A stretch of 50,474 nt of DNA from Acetobacteraceae bacterium (GTDB taxonomy: Bacteria > Pseudomonadota > Alphaproteobacteria > Acetobacterales > Acetobacteraceae): contig JAIXWG010000036.1 of assembly GCA_027482245.1 (NCBI GenBank), forward strand, positions 1 to 50,474, given 5' to 3'. The notes under the pieces are model-generated. The model saw only the letters and a list, made by a program, of their open reading frames with translations. It was not told the origin of the DNA and searched no databases. The position numbers and the translations under genes are program-made. Shown in pieces: positions 7,861 to 14,693 of the stretch (positions within the stretch are counted from its first letter, which is position 1; each line of letters opens with the position of its first letter).

Positions 7861-7880
7861 ACGGGGGGCCTGCCCCCCGT
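7861..7880. repeat. Perfect GC hairpin (8-bp stem) after flgH
   Basis: ACGGGGGG at 7861-7868 pairs with CCCCCCGT at 7873-7880 around the loop CCTG. It abuts a second, longer perfect hairpin sharing the base at 7880. There is no U-tract on either side, so termination of flgH transcripts is only possible. Confidence 0.6.
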
Positions 7881-7927
7881 TCCGCCCCGACTGTAGGGTT
7901 GGCGTCGCGGCTACAGTCGGGGCGGAA
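7880..7927. repeat. Perfect 17-bp inverted repeat upstream of yedK
   Basis: The arm 7880-7896 (TTCCGCCCCGACTGTAG) is exactly complementary to 7911-7927 around a 14-nt loop. On the + strand it is followed by six A residues and the yedK ATG starts only 5 nt after the arm. It could act as a terminator for flgH, as a structure controlling yedK translation, or be a copy of a dispersed palindromic element. Both arms are visible directly; the role is inferred. Confidence 0.7.
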
Positions 7928-7932
7928 AAAAC

Positions 7933-8658
7933 ATGTGCGGGCGATTCTTCTTGCAGCGGGACCCGGCGGGCCTCGCGCGCTACTTCGAGACGCAGAACCC
8001 GACGCCGAACCACCCTGCGTCCTGGAACGTGGCGGTCACGCAGGACAGCCTGGTGGTGCGCCGGCACCCCGAGGGCGCGCGGCACCTCGACCGGCTGCGC
8101 TGGGGCCTGGTGCCGTCCTGGGCGAAGGACACCAAGGACGCGGCGAAGCTGATGAACGCCCGCGCCGACGGCATCACGGAAAAGCCCTCCTTCCGCGACG
8201 CCTTCCGCAAGCGCCGCTGCCTGGTGCCGATGGACGGTTTCTACGAATGGCGGAAGGCGGAGGACGACACCAAGCAGGCCTATGCCGTGGCGCTCGCGAC
8301 CGGCGAACCCATGGCGGTGGCCGGTCTTTGGGAGGGCTGGAAGCAGCCGGACGGAACCTGGCTGCGCACCTTCACCGTCATCACGACGGAGGCGAATGAG
8401 AAGCAGGCCCTCGTGCATCACCGCATGCCGGTGATCCTGCCGCCGGAGGTCTGGGACGCCTGGCTGGGCGCCGAACCGGCGGAGCCGGAGGACCTGGTCG
8501 AGCTGCTGGTCCCCTGCCCGGCCGAGGATCTGGCGATCTGGCCGGTGGACAACCGCGTGGGGAAGGTCGCGGAGAACGATGCGCGCCTGCTGCGGCGCGA
8601 TCCGACCGCCCAGCCCCCGCCGGAGCTGGACGACACGCCGCCCGACCTGGAAGGCTGA
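7933..8658 (+). CDS. yedK: SOS response-associated peptidase / abasic-site shield (SRAP, YedK/HMCES family)
   Basis: SRAP proteins form a thiazolidine crosslink with abasic sites in single-stranded DNA through Cys2 after Met removal. The 241-residue protein starts MCGRF, and has the family's other active-site residues: Asn75 in NARAD, Glu105 in FYEW, and His163 in HHRMPVIL. The length matches bacterial YedK, with an acidic Pro-rich tail. The start cannot move because Cys2 must follow Met. No SD is obvious: the upstream bases form the right arm of a perfect 17-bp hairpin and an A-run. No LexA box was found. It is a single-gene unit converging on dksA. Confidence 0.95.
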   Translation: MCGRFFLQRDPAGLARYFETQNPTPNHPASWNVAVTQDSLVVRRHPEGARHLDRLRWGLVPSWAKDTKDAAKLMNARADGITEKPSFRDAFRKRRCLVPMDGFYEWRKAEDDTKQAYAVALATGEPMAVAGLWEGWKQPDGTWLRTFTVITTEANEKQALVHHRMPVILPPEVWDAWLGAEPAEPEDLVELLVPCPAEDLAIWPVDNRVGKVAENDARLLRRDPTAQPPPELDDTPPDLEG

Positions 8659-8711
8659 CCCGCCACCCCCTCCGCGCCCGCCGCGCAAAGGGGGATGGGC
8701 CAGCCGGCCCG

Positions 8712-9128
8712 TCAATCGTCGCGGTGCACGCGCTCCATGCGCTCGTGGCGCTCCTGCGCCTCGATGCTCAGCGTGGCGATGGGGCGGGCTTCCAGCCGGC
8801 GCAGGCCGATCGGCTCCCCCGTCTCCTCGCAGTATCCGTAGGTGCCGTTCTCCACCCGCTCCAGCGCCTGGTCGATCTTGGAGATCAGCTTGCGCGCGCG
8901 ATCCCGCGTGCGGAGTTCGAGGGCGCGGTCGGTCTCGACGCTGGCGCGGTCGGTCAGGTCAGCCTCGATGATGCCGCCCTGGCCCATGGAGGACAGGGTC
9001 TCGCCAGCTTCCCGAAGCAGCTCACCCCTCCACTTCAACAGCTTCTGCCGGAAATACTCCAGCTGAAGGGGGTTCATGAATTCTTCGTCGCTCGACGGAC
9101 GGTAGTCCGGCGGCAGGGTTACGAGCAT
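8712..9128 (-). CDS. dksA: RNA polymerase-binding transcription factor DksA
   Basis: DksA enters the RNA polymerase secondary channel and acts with ppGpp. The 138-residue protein has the coiled coil (about 20-100; the DxxDxA-type tip falls near EADLTDRASVETD) and the C-terminal globular part with NGTYGYCEETGEPIGLRRLEARP. Only one of the four zinc cysteines remains (Cys in GYCEE); the others are Thr, Ala-region and Ser-region residues. This cysteine-poor form is usual in alphaproteobacterial DksA, so it probably does not bind zinc in the E. coli way. A GGGGAAAG lies upstream of the ATG. A candidate sigma-70 promoter is at 9191-9220. It lies between yedK and fliX; a link to flagellar control is not shown. 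Confidence 0.92.
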   Translation of the reverse strand: MLVTLPPDYRPSSDEEFMNPLQLEYFRQKLLKWRGELLREAGETLSSMGQGGIIEADLTDRASVETDRALELRTRDRARKLISKIDQALERVENGTYGYCEETGEPIGLRRLEARPIATLSIEAQERHERMERVHRDD

Positions 9129-9190
9129 GGCTTACTTTCCCCAACCTCCGCCGCCCCAGGCCCGGCGCCCCGGTAGGCGAAAGCGGGCGG

Positions 9191-9220
9191 ACCATAGTGG
9201 CGGCGCCGGGTGGTGGGCAA
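9191..9220 (-). promoter_or_regulatory. Candidate housekeeping promoter of dksA
   Basis: On the minus strand TTGCCC (9220-9215) and TATGGT (9196-9191) are separated by 18 nt, placing transcription start near 9184 and giving a leader of about 55 nt. The match to the sigma-70 consensus is moderate. The segment 9221-9300 between this and fliX is less GC-rich than its surroundings and holds no recognisable gene. Confidence 0.4.
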
Positions 9221-9300
9221 GCCGTCATTTGTACGCAAGCTCCTGATGTTTGCCCCTTTTTCAGATTGATGAATCGTATGCGACAGGTTTGCGGTCGTTG

Positions 9301-9714
9301 TCAGCGCCGCCCGCGCCGCGCGAGTTCGACCCGCGCCCGTACCCCAACCTCCGCCATCACGGCAGCCAGCGCCGGGTCCAGCCCCGTCTGCATCCCGCCC
9401 GCGAGGCGCGAAAGCCGTTCCAGCCCAGCGGGATTCGCTTCGCCGTCCAGCAGCGCGATCTGCAGGTCGCGCAGGTCGTCCAGCGCCTCCGCGGCTTCCC
9501 GCCGCGCCCGGGCGGCGCGCTCCTCCACCGGCAGGGCCTCACCGGATTCCTGCAGGGCGAGCAGGCTGCCGGGCGGCGCCGCGGCGCCGGCGGCCCCTGG
9601 CTCCTGCGCCGAGTCGCTCGCGCCCGCCGACAGCGCAAAGCCGCCCGCGGCGCGGCGCATCCGCCCGCGATCGACCGTGCCCATCGCCCCCGGTCGAACC
9701 GGTCCCACGCTCAT
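9301..9714 (-). CDS. fliX: Class II flagellar assembly regulator FliX
   Basis: FliX links basal-body assembly to activity of the sigma-54 activator FlbD in Caulobacter-type flagellar cascades. The protein is 137 residues from the ATG at 9714, close to the family length. The C-terminal half is diagnostic: EALDDLRDLQIALLDG followed by LERLSRLAGGMQTGLDPALAAVMAEVGVRARVELAR. The N-terminus is a variable Gly/Ala/Pro-rich segment. It diverges from flgI, sharing the 9715-9879 region that contains the sigma-54 promoter and two GGCA-N5-TGCC sites, so the regulator may act on a promoter right next to its own gene. flbD itself is not in this window. Confidence 0.88.
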   Translation of the reverse strand: MSVGPVRPGAMGTVDRGRMRRAAGGFALSAGASDSAQEPGAAGAAAPPGSLLALQESGEALPVEERAARARREAAEALDDLRDLQIALLDGEANPAGLERLSRLAGGMQTGLDPALAAVMAEVGVRARVELARRGRR

Positions 9715-9758
9715 CGCCTGACCCTCCATGCGGCCCGCCGCCATTCTTGCCGCCCGGG

Positions 9759-9771
9759 GGCAAGCCCTGCC
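9759..9771. promoter_or_regulatory. Candidate FlbD-type site A at the flgI promoter
   Basis: GGCAAGCCCTGCC is a GGCA-N5-TGCC dyad. Its centre lies 21 bp, two helical turns, from the second dyad at 9780-9792, so two dimers could bind the same face of the DNA. Factor identity is inferred from the flagellar context and the neighbouring fliX. Confidence 0.45.
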
Positions 9772-9779
9772 CCGGCCCC

Positions 9780-9792
9780 GGCAAAGACTGCC
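9780..9792. promoter_or_regulatory. Candidate FlbD-type site B at the flgI promoter
   Basis: GGCAAAGACTGCC has the same GGCA-N5-TGCC form. Its last base is 22 nt before the first base of the -24 box at 9814, exactly the spacing seen for the flgF site (4509 to 4531). The identical layout at two promoters argues against chance. Confidence 0.55.
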
Positions 9793-9813
9793 GCCGCAAC
9801 CCCGTCCCCGGGC

Positions 9814-9828
9814 TGGCACGCGCCTTGC
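9814..9828 (+). promoter_or_regulatory. Sigma-54 promoter of flgI operon
   Basis: TGGCACG-N4-TTGC is a full match to the sigma-54 consensus (TGGCAC 9814-9819, TTGC 9825-9828). Transcription should start near 9840, about 40 nt before the GTG start of flgI. The extended sequence CTGGCAC-N5-TTGCGC is shared with the flgF promoter. Confidence 0.8.
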
Positions 9829-9879
9829 GCTAGCCATCCCGCGTCCCGCCACCAGGACGGCGGCGGCACGGAGGAGAGC

Positions 9880-11016
9880 GTGGCGACAAAACATTGCCCG
9901 AGGATGAGCACGGCGCGGTGCGTGGTTGCCACGCTGCTGCTCATCCTCCTCATCCTTGCTCCCGGGGTGGCGGGCGCGCAGGTCCGCATCAAGGACATCG
10001 CGGATGTCGAGGGTGTCCGCGACAACCAGCTGGTCGGCTACGGCCTGGTGGTCGGGCTGAACGGCACGGGCGACCGGCTGCGCAGCGCCGTCTTCACCCG
10101 GCAATCCCTGATCGGCGTGCTGGAACGCCTCGGCGTCAACACCCGCGACCAGGAACGCCAGCTGGATACGCGCAACGTCGCGGCGGTGATGGTCACGGCC
10201 AACCTGCCGCCCTTCAGCCGCACCGGATCGCGCATCGACATCGCCGTCTCGGCGCTGGGCGACGCCACGAACCTGACCGGCGGCACGCTGCTGGTCACGC
10301 CCCTGCTGGGCGCGGATGGAGAGGTCTATGCGGTCGCGCAAGGCGCAATCGTGACCGGCGCCGTCTCCGCCCGCGGCGCGGCGGGCTCCGTCACCCGCGG
10401 CGTGCCGACGGCCGGGCGCATCGCCAATGGCGCGACGGTGGAGCGCGAGATCGCCTTCCGCTTCGCCGCCACCAACCAGCTGCGGCTCGCGCTGCGCAAC
10501 CCGGACCTGACCACGGCACGCCGCATCGCCGCCGCTATCAACCGCTTCAGTGGCGGCAACGTTGCCTCCGCCAGCGATCCGCGGACGGTGACCGTCAACA
10601 TGACGGGCCGCGACGCCGTGGGCTTCCTGGCGGAGATCGAGCAGCTGCGCGTCGTGCCCGACCAGATGGCGCGGGTGGTGGTGGAGGAAGCCAGCGGCAC
10701 CATCGTGATGGGCGCGAATGTCCGCGTCTCCACCGTCGCGATCGCGCAGGGCAACCTGACCATCCGCATCACCGAAACGCCGCAGGTCAGCCAGCCCAAC
10801 GCCCTGTCGAACGGGGAGACGGTGGTGGTCCCCCGCACCAATGTGGAGGTGGACGACCAGTCGGAGCGCCGGCTCGGCATCCTCCGCGGCGGCGTGACGC
10901 TGGAGGAGCTGGTGCGCGGCCTGAACGGCCTCGGCGTCGGCCCCCGCGACCTGATCACCATCCTGCAGACCATCAAGGCCGCCGGCGCGCTGCAGGCGGA
11001 GCTGGAGGTGCGCTGA
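9880..11016 (+). CDS. flgI: Flagellar P-ring protein FlgI
   Basis: Periplasmic ring protein of 378 residues. I prefer the GTG at 9880 because GGAGGAG ends about 4 nt before it; an in-frame ATG at 9904 has no comparable SD. Either start gives a Sec signal peptide (VVATLLLILLILAPGVAGAQ). Mature conserved segments: RIKDIADVEGVRDNQLVGYGLVVGLNGTGD, FTRQSLIGVLERLGVN, VAVMVTANLPPF, GGTLLVTPLLGADGEVYAVAQG, and the C-terminal GVTLEELVRGLNGLGVGPRDLITILQTIKAAGALQAELEVR (each an unbroken family block here). In-frame codons further upstream lie across the sigma-54 promoter and antisense fliX, so they are not translated. It begins flgI-flgJ'-flgN-like, with 2 nt to the next ATG. Confidence 0.95.
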   Translation: MATKHCPRMSTARCVVATLLLILLILAPGVAGAQVRIKDIADVEGVRDNQLVGYGLVVGLNGTGDRLRSAVFTRQSLIGVLERLGVNTRDQERQLDTRNVAAVMVTANLPPFSRTGSRIDIAVSALGDATNLTGGTLLVTPLLGADGEVYAVAQGAIVTGAVSARGAAGSVTRGVPTAGRIANGATVEREIAFRFAATNQLRLALRNPDLTTARRIAAAINRFSGGNVASASDPRTVTVNMTGRDAVGFLAEIEQLRVVPDQMARVVVEEASGTIVMGANVRVSTVAIAQGNLTIRITETPQVSQPNALSNGETVVVPRTNVEVDDQSERRLGILRGGVTLEELVRGLNGLGVGPRDLITILQTIKAAGALQAELEVR

Positions 11017-11018
11017 CC

Positions 11019-11348
11019 ATGCCGACCCCCACCCCGGTTGCGACTAGCGCCGCGCCGAGCCTGGCCCGCACGCCCCCCAACCCCGCGGCACTGCGCCGCG
11101 CGGCGCGGGACTTCGAGGCGCAGGCGCTGGGCGCCCTGCTGCAGCCGATGTTCCAGGGGCTCGATACCAAGGGCCCCTTCGGCGGCGGCGCCGCCGAAGC
11201 GCAGTGGCGCCCGATGATGGTGGACGCCATCGCGAAGGACATGGCGCGCGCCGGCGGCCTCGGCCTGGCCGATGCGGTGCTGCGCGAACTCACCCGGCTG
11301 GCCGGCGCATCCGGCCAGCCCACGACCCCGGAGAGCACGACCCCATGA
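11019..11348 (+). CDS. flgJ: FlgJ-like rod-binding protein (no muramidase domain)
   Basis: A 109-residue protein matching only the N-terminal rod-binding domain of FlgJ. It shows the family core LRRAARDFEAQALGALLQPMFQGLDT (about 25-50), then a GPFGGGAAEAQWRPMMVDAIAKDMARAGGLGLADAVLRELTRL pattern. The C-terminal glucosaminidase domain of enterobacterial FlgJ is absent, as is normal in alphaproteobacteria, where a separate lytic enzyme is used. It starts 2 nt after flgI and its stop overlaps the next ATG by 4 bp. It probably caps or scaffolds the growing rod. Confidence 0.85.
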   Translation: MPTPTPVATSAAPSLARTPPNPAALRRAARDFEAQALGALLQPMFQGLDTKGPFGGGAAEAQWRPMMVDAIAKDMARAGGLGLADAVLRELTRLAGASGQPTTPESTTP

Positions 11349-11746
11349 CGATGATGCAACCCCTGCTGATCGCGGCGCAGCGCCTGGCGGAAGCCCTGCG
11401 CGCGGAGAACGAGGCGCTGGCCAAGCTTGACCTCTCGGCCGCCGCGGCGCTGGCCGGGCCGAAGAAGCAGGCCTCCGACGCCTTCGCCGCCGCCTTCGAT
11501 GCCGCCAGCCGCACCGGCGCGCAGACCGAGCCGCGTGACCGCGCGCGGGCGGAGGAACTGGCCGGGCGGCTGCGCGACCTCGGCGTGGAGAATCGCCGCC
11601 TGCTGGAACGCGCGATCGACCTGCAGTCCCGCGTGATCGAGACCATCGCCGGCGCCGCCCGCCCGGAGCGCCCCGGCACCTATGGGGAGCGGGGCGGCAC
11701 ACGGGAGGGGCGGCCCGGGCCGATCTCCCTCGCCTCCCGCGCCTGA
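11345..11746 (+). CDS. FlgN-like flagellar export chaperone (putative)
   Basis: A 133-residue helical protein: MMQPLLIAAQRLAEALRAENEALAKLDL is typical of the FlgN N-terminal helix, with a second helical stretch ARAEELAGRLRDLGVENRRLLERAIDLQSRVIETIAGA. The C-terminal 30 residues are Gly/Arg/Pro-rich and unstructured. FlgN chaperones deliver the hook-filament junction proteins FlgK and FlgL to the export gate. The ATG overlaps the flgJ-like stop (ATGA). Sequence similarity in this family is low, so the call rests on length, helical pattern and operon position. Confidence 0.6.
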   Translation: MTMMQPLLIAAQRLAEALRAENEALAKLDLSAAAALAGPKKQASDAFAAAFDAASRTGAQTEPRDRARAEELAGRLRDLGVENRRLLERAIDLQSRVIETIAGAARPERPGTYGERGGTREGRPGPISLASRA

Positions 11747-11800
11747 TCACGCCCGGCTCATGGACAGGGCGGCTTTCGCGGCGCAGCATCGCCACCACCC

Positions 11801-12355
11801 ATGCTGCGTCGCCACGCCACCTTCATCGTCATCTCCCTGCTCACCGTCTCCGCCGCCCTCGCGGTGCTGCTGCTGCGTGGGGAGGCCGCGTTCCGGCATG
11901 CGCTGGAGGCGACCTGGGGGCTGATCGTCACCGTCGCGCCTTCCATCATCGGGGGCCTGCTGCTCTCCGCCGCGCTTCGGCAGCTGGTGCCGCCGGGCGC
12001 GCTGGCGCGCTGGATGGGGGCGGAGTCCGGGCTGCGCGGGCTGCTGGTGGCGACCGCGGCGGGCATGGCGATGCCGGGCGGGCCGGTCGCGGCCTTCCCC
12101 GTCGTGCTGGTCCTGGCGCAGGCGGGGGCCGATCGCGGGGCGTTGATCGCCTTCGTGCTGGCCTGGTCGCTGAACGGGTTCCAGCGGATCCTGGTCTGGG
12201 AGTTGCCGATCCTCGGGCATGACTTCGCGCTGCTTCGCCTGCTCTGCGGGTTGCCGCTGCCGGTGATGGCCGGGCTGCTGGCCCGCTGGCTGCCGATCCG
12301 CTGGACGCCGGAGGATGCGCCCGCCTTCAAGCCTGCGCCGGGGCGGCAGCCATGA
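11801..12355 (+). CDS. Half-length permease A (DUF318/COG0701-like)
   Basis: A 184-residue inner-membrane protein with about five hydrophobic segments. A MPGGPVAAFP motif near 87-96 is followed by FQRILVWELPILG (about 127-139). These blocks are repeated in the next gene, so each protein corresponds to half of a full-length two-domain permease. The N-terminus is basic (MLRRH) and the loop after the second segment is also basic (RQLVPPGALARW), suggesting an N-in topology. The tail is charged and Pro-rich. It overlaps the next gene by 4 bp. Substrate is unknown; the COG0701-type family includes putative metal/arsenic-related permeases, but no metal-binding motif is visible. Confidence 0.72.
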   Translation: MLRRHATFIVISLLTVSAALAVLLLRGEAAFRHALEATWGLIVTVAPSIIGGLLLSAALRQLVPPGALARWMGAESGLRGLLVATAAGMAMPGGPVAAFPVVLVLAQAGADRGALIAFVLAWSLNGFQRILVWELPILGHDFALLRLLCGLPLPVMAGLLARWLPIRWTPEDAPAFKPAPGRQP

Positions 12356-12864
12356 GCGTCGGCGTCATCGGCATGTGGGTGCTGGCGCTGGGCGCGCTGT
12401 TCCTGTGCCTCCGCCGCAGCCCGACCGTCGCGCGCCGCGCGGTGGGGGAAGCGGGCACATCGCTGGTGCGCGTCGCGCCGGTGATGCTGATGGCGCTGCC
12501 CATGGCGGCCTTCGTGGCCGAACTCATCCCCGATGGCTGGGCGGAGCGCTGGCTCGGCCCCGATAGCGGCGCCACGGGCGTGGCGCTGGCGACGCTGGCG
12601 GGCAGCGTGCTGCCGGGCGGTCCCTTTGTCGCCTTCCCGCTCGTGCTCGGTTTTCTCAAATCCGGCGCGGGGCCGGCGCAGATGGTGGCGCTGATCTCCG
12701 GCTGGGCGGTGCTGGGGCTGCACCGCACGCTGTCCTGGGAACTGCCGATCCTCGGCCCCCGCTTCATCCTGCTGCGGCTCTCGGCCAGCCTGGTGCTGCC
12801 CTTCCTCGCGGGGCTGGGCGCGGAGGCGCTGCTGCCGCTCTTTCCCGGCGCTTCACTGCGCTGA
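12352..12864 (+). CDS. Half-length permease B, paralogue of A with opposite charge bias
   Basis: A 170-residue membrane protein homologous to the preceding gene: SVLPGGPFVAFP aligns with MAMPGGPVAAFP, and RTLSWELPILGPRFILLRL with RILVWELPILGHDFALLRL. Its N-terminus is uncharged while the first loop is strongly basic (RRSPTVARR), and the second loop is acidic (ELIPDGWAERWLGPDSG). By the positive-inside rule this predicts N-out, the reverse of permease A. The two probably assemble as an antiparallel heterodimer. The genes overlap by ATGA, which fits balanced production. It is followed by the RibD-like gene 40 nt downstream, with no clear terminator between. Confidence 0.72.
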   Translation: MSVGVIGMWVLALGALFLCLRRSPTVARRAVGEAGTSLVRVAPVMLMALPMAAFVAELIPDGWAERWLGPDSGATGVALATLAGSVLPGGPFVAFPLVLGFLKSGAGPAQMVALISGWAVLGLHRTLSWELPILGPRFILLRLSASLVLPFLAGLGAEALLPLFPGASLR

Positions 12865-12904
12865 TGCCGGCGCCGTTGCGGTCAAGGCGCCGCTTCGGCA
12901 TAGC

Positions 12905-13699
12905 GTGACGGCGATGCGCACGGATACGACAATGCCGGAGGAAGACGCCTGGGCCGCGCTGCTGCGCGTGCGCGATGGTGGTCCCGTGCCGGATGGCGCG
13001 CTCGGCGACCTCTTCGCGCCGCTCTTCGCACCGCCCGATGCCGATGATGGCTGCATCGTGATCGGCCGCCTGGCGCAGACGCTGGATGGCCGCATCGCCT
13101 GCGCGAATGGCCACAGCCAGTGGATCGGCGGCCCCGGCGACATCCTGCACACCCATCGCCTGCGCGCGCTCTGCGACGTGGTGATGGTGGGCGCCGGCAC
13201 CGTCCACCATGACGACCCGCGCCTGACGACGCGGGCGGCGCCAGGCCCCAACCCCGTGCGCGTGGTGCTGGACCCCGCGCGCCGCCTGCCTGCCACGCAC
13301 CGCGTCTTCGCCGATGGCGCCGCGCCCACGCTGCTGGTCACCGCCACCGCTGGCGGCGCGACGCATGGGCAGGCGGAGGTACTGCGCATCGGCGATGGCG
13401 CGATCGACCTGCCGGCGCTGCTGCGCGCCCTTGCGGCACGCGGCCTGCGCCGCATCTTCGTCGAGGGCGGCGGCCGCACGGTCTCCGCCTTCCTCGCCGA
13501 GGGTTGCCTCGACCGCCTGCATGTGACGCTCGCGCCCGTGATCCTCGGCTCCGGCATCCCGGCCTTCACGCTGCCGGAGGCCGTGCGCATGGACCAGGGG
13601 CTGCGCTTCCGCTGGGCGGTGCATGGGATCGGCGAGGACCTGCTGTTGGACATCCCGCTCGGCCGCCGTCGCCCGGGCAGTTGCGAAGGCACCGCGTGA
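12905..13699 (+). CDS. RibD C-terminal domain-like reductase (dihydrofolate reductase fold)
   Basis: A 264-residue protein (GTG at 12905; in-frame ATGs at 12914 and 12932 are alternatives). After an N-terminal extension of about 50 residues comes the RibD reductase fold: TLDGRIACANGHSQWIGGPGD, then DVVMVGAGTVHHDDPRLT, PNPVRVVLDPARRLP, and RIFVEGGGRTVSAFLAEGCLDRLHVTLAPVILGSG. Classical RibD reductases use NADPH to reduce 5-amino-6-ribosylamino-uracil phosphate. The deaminase domain is absent, and the partners are not riboflavin genes, so another pyrimidine or pterin-like substrate is inferred. It overlaps the next gene (TGATG) and starts the seven-gene operon. Confidence 0.8.
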   Translation: MTAMRTDTTMPEEDAWAALLRVRDGGPVPDGALGDLFAPLFAPPDADDGCIVIGRLAQTLDGRIACANGHSQWIGGPGDILHTHRLRALCDVVMVGAGTVHHDDPRLTTRAAPGPNPVRVVLDPARRLPATHRVFADGAAPTLLVTATAGGATHGQAEVLRIGDGAIDLPALLRALAARGLRRIFVEGGGRTVSAFLAEGCLDRLHVTLAPVILGSGIPAFTLPEAVRMDQGLRFRWAVHGIGEDLLLDIPLGRRRPGSCEGTA

Positions 13700-14676
13700 T
13701 GAAGGCGACCGCATTCTGGACCGTCGCACCGCGGCAGGGCGAGTTGCGGGAGCACGACCTGTCGGTGCCGGGGCCGGAGCAGGTGCTGGTGGACACCATC
13801 GCGACCGGCATCTCCCGCGGCACGGAACGCCTGGTCTTCGAGGGCCGCGTGCCTGAAAGCCAGTGGCCCGTGATGCGCGCGCCGCTGCAATACGGCGAGT
13901 TCCCCTTTCCCCTGTCCTACGGCTACAGCGCCGTCGGCCGCGTGCGCGCGGGGGCGGAGGCGCTGCTCGGCCGGCGCATCTTCTGCCTGCATCCGCACCA
14001 CGACGCCTTCGTCGCCCCCGCCGGCATGTGCATCCCCGTGCCGGATGCCGTGCCGGATTATCGCGCGGTGCTGGCGGCCAACATGGAAACCGCCGTCAAC
14101 GTGCTGTGGGACGCGCGGCCGCTGGTCGGCGAACGCGTGCTGGTGGTGGGCGCCGGTGTCGTCGGGCTGCTCGCCAGCTTCCTGCTGGCGCGTATCCCGG
14201 GCATCGACCTCGCGGTCTGCGACATCGACGAATCCCGCCGCACCATCGCCGAGAGCTTCGGTGCGCGCTTCGTCGCGCCCGACGAGGCTCCGGGTGATCG
14301 CGACCTCGTCATCCATGCCTCGGCCAGCCCCGCCGGGCTGCGCCTGGCGCTTTCCCGCTGCGGGTTCGAGGGGCGCGTGGTCGAAGCCTCCTGGTTCGGG
14401 GACAAGGAAGTTTCGTTGCCGCTCGGCGAGGCGTTCCACGCGAAGCGCCTGTCGATCGTCTCCACCCAGGTCGGCCAGGTGGCGCCCGCGATGCGCGGCA
14501 GGCGCGCCTATGCGGATCGCCTGGCGCTGGCGCTGTCGCTGCTGGACGATGCGCGGCTCGACGCGCTGCTCGGCCCCGGCATCCCCTTCAAGGATCTGCC
14601 GCAATCCCTGGGCAATGTGCTGTCGCCGCCGCCCGGTGATCCGCAGCCGCTCTGCCCCTTCGTCACCTATATATAA
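13699..14676 (+). CDS. BchC-like medium-chain dehydrogenase without zinc ligands
   Basis: A 325-residue MDR-superfamily oxidoreductase. The cofactor motif is GAGVVG (about 151-156) with an Asp-rich strand end (CDIDE), which suggests NAD over NADP. The catalytic zinc site of alcohol dehydrogenases is missing: the usual Cys position reads SRGTE, and the GHE position reads YGYSAVG. The SRGTE/GYSAVG pattern recalls BchC-type dehydrogenases of bacteriochlorophyll synthesis, but no photosynthesis genes are nearby. In this operon it could oxidise or reduce a side chain of the compound made by the RibD- and PTPS-like enzymes. It starts at the RibD-like stop (shared base) and ends 17 nt before the PTPS-like gene. 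Confidence 0.78.
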   Translation: MKATAFWTVAPRQGELREHDLSVPGPEQVLVDTIATGISRGTERLVFEGRVPESQWPVMRAPLQYGEFPFPLSYGYSAVGRVRAGAEALLGRRIFCLHPHHDAFVAPAGMCIPVPDAVPDYRAVLAANMETAVNVLWDARPLVGERVLVVGAGVVGLLASFLLARIPGIDLAVCDIDESRRTIAESFGARFVAPDEAPGDRDLVIHASASPAGLRLALSRCGFEGRVVEASWFGDKEVSLPLGEAFHAKRLSIVSTQVGQVAPAMRGRRAYADRLALALSLLDDARLDALLGPGIPFKDLPQSLGNVLSPPPGDPQPLCPFVTYI

Positions 14677-14693
14677 GTGAGAGATCGCGCCCG

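Noticed and set aside
8659..8711. Terminator between convergent yedK and dksA
   Set aside because: A short GGGCC/GGCCC stem and a CCCCCT/AGGGGG pairing exist, but both are weak and without a T-run.
9250..9879. In-frame upstream extension of flgI
   Set aside because: It runs antisense through fliX and across the sigma-54 promoter; the GTG at 9880 has a strong SD and leads into the signal peptide.
12865..12904. FMN riboswitch before the RibD-like gene
   Set aside because: The 40-nt gap is far too short for an RFN element and shows none of its conserved parts.
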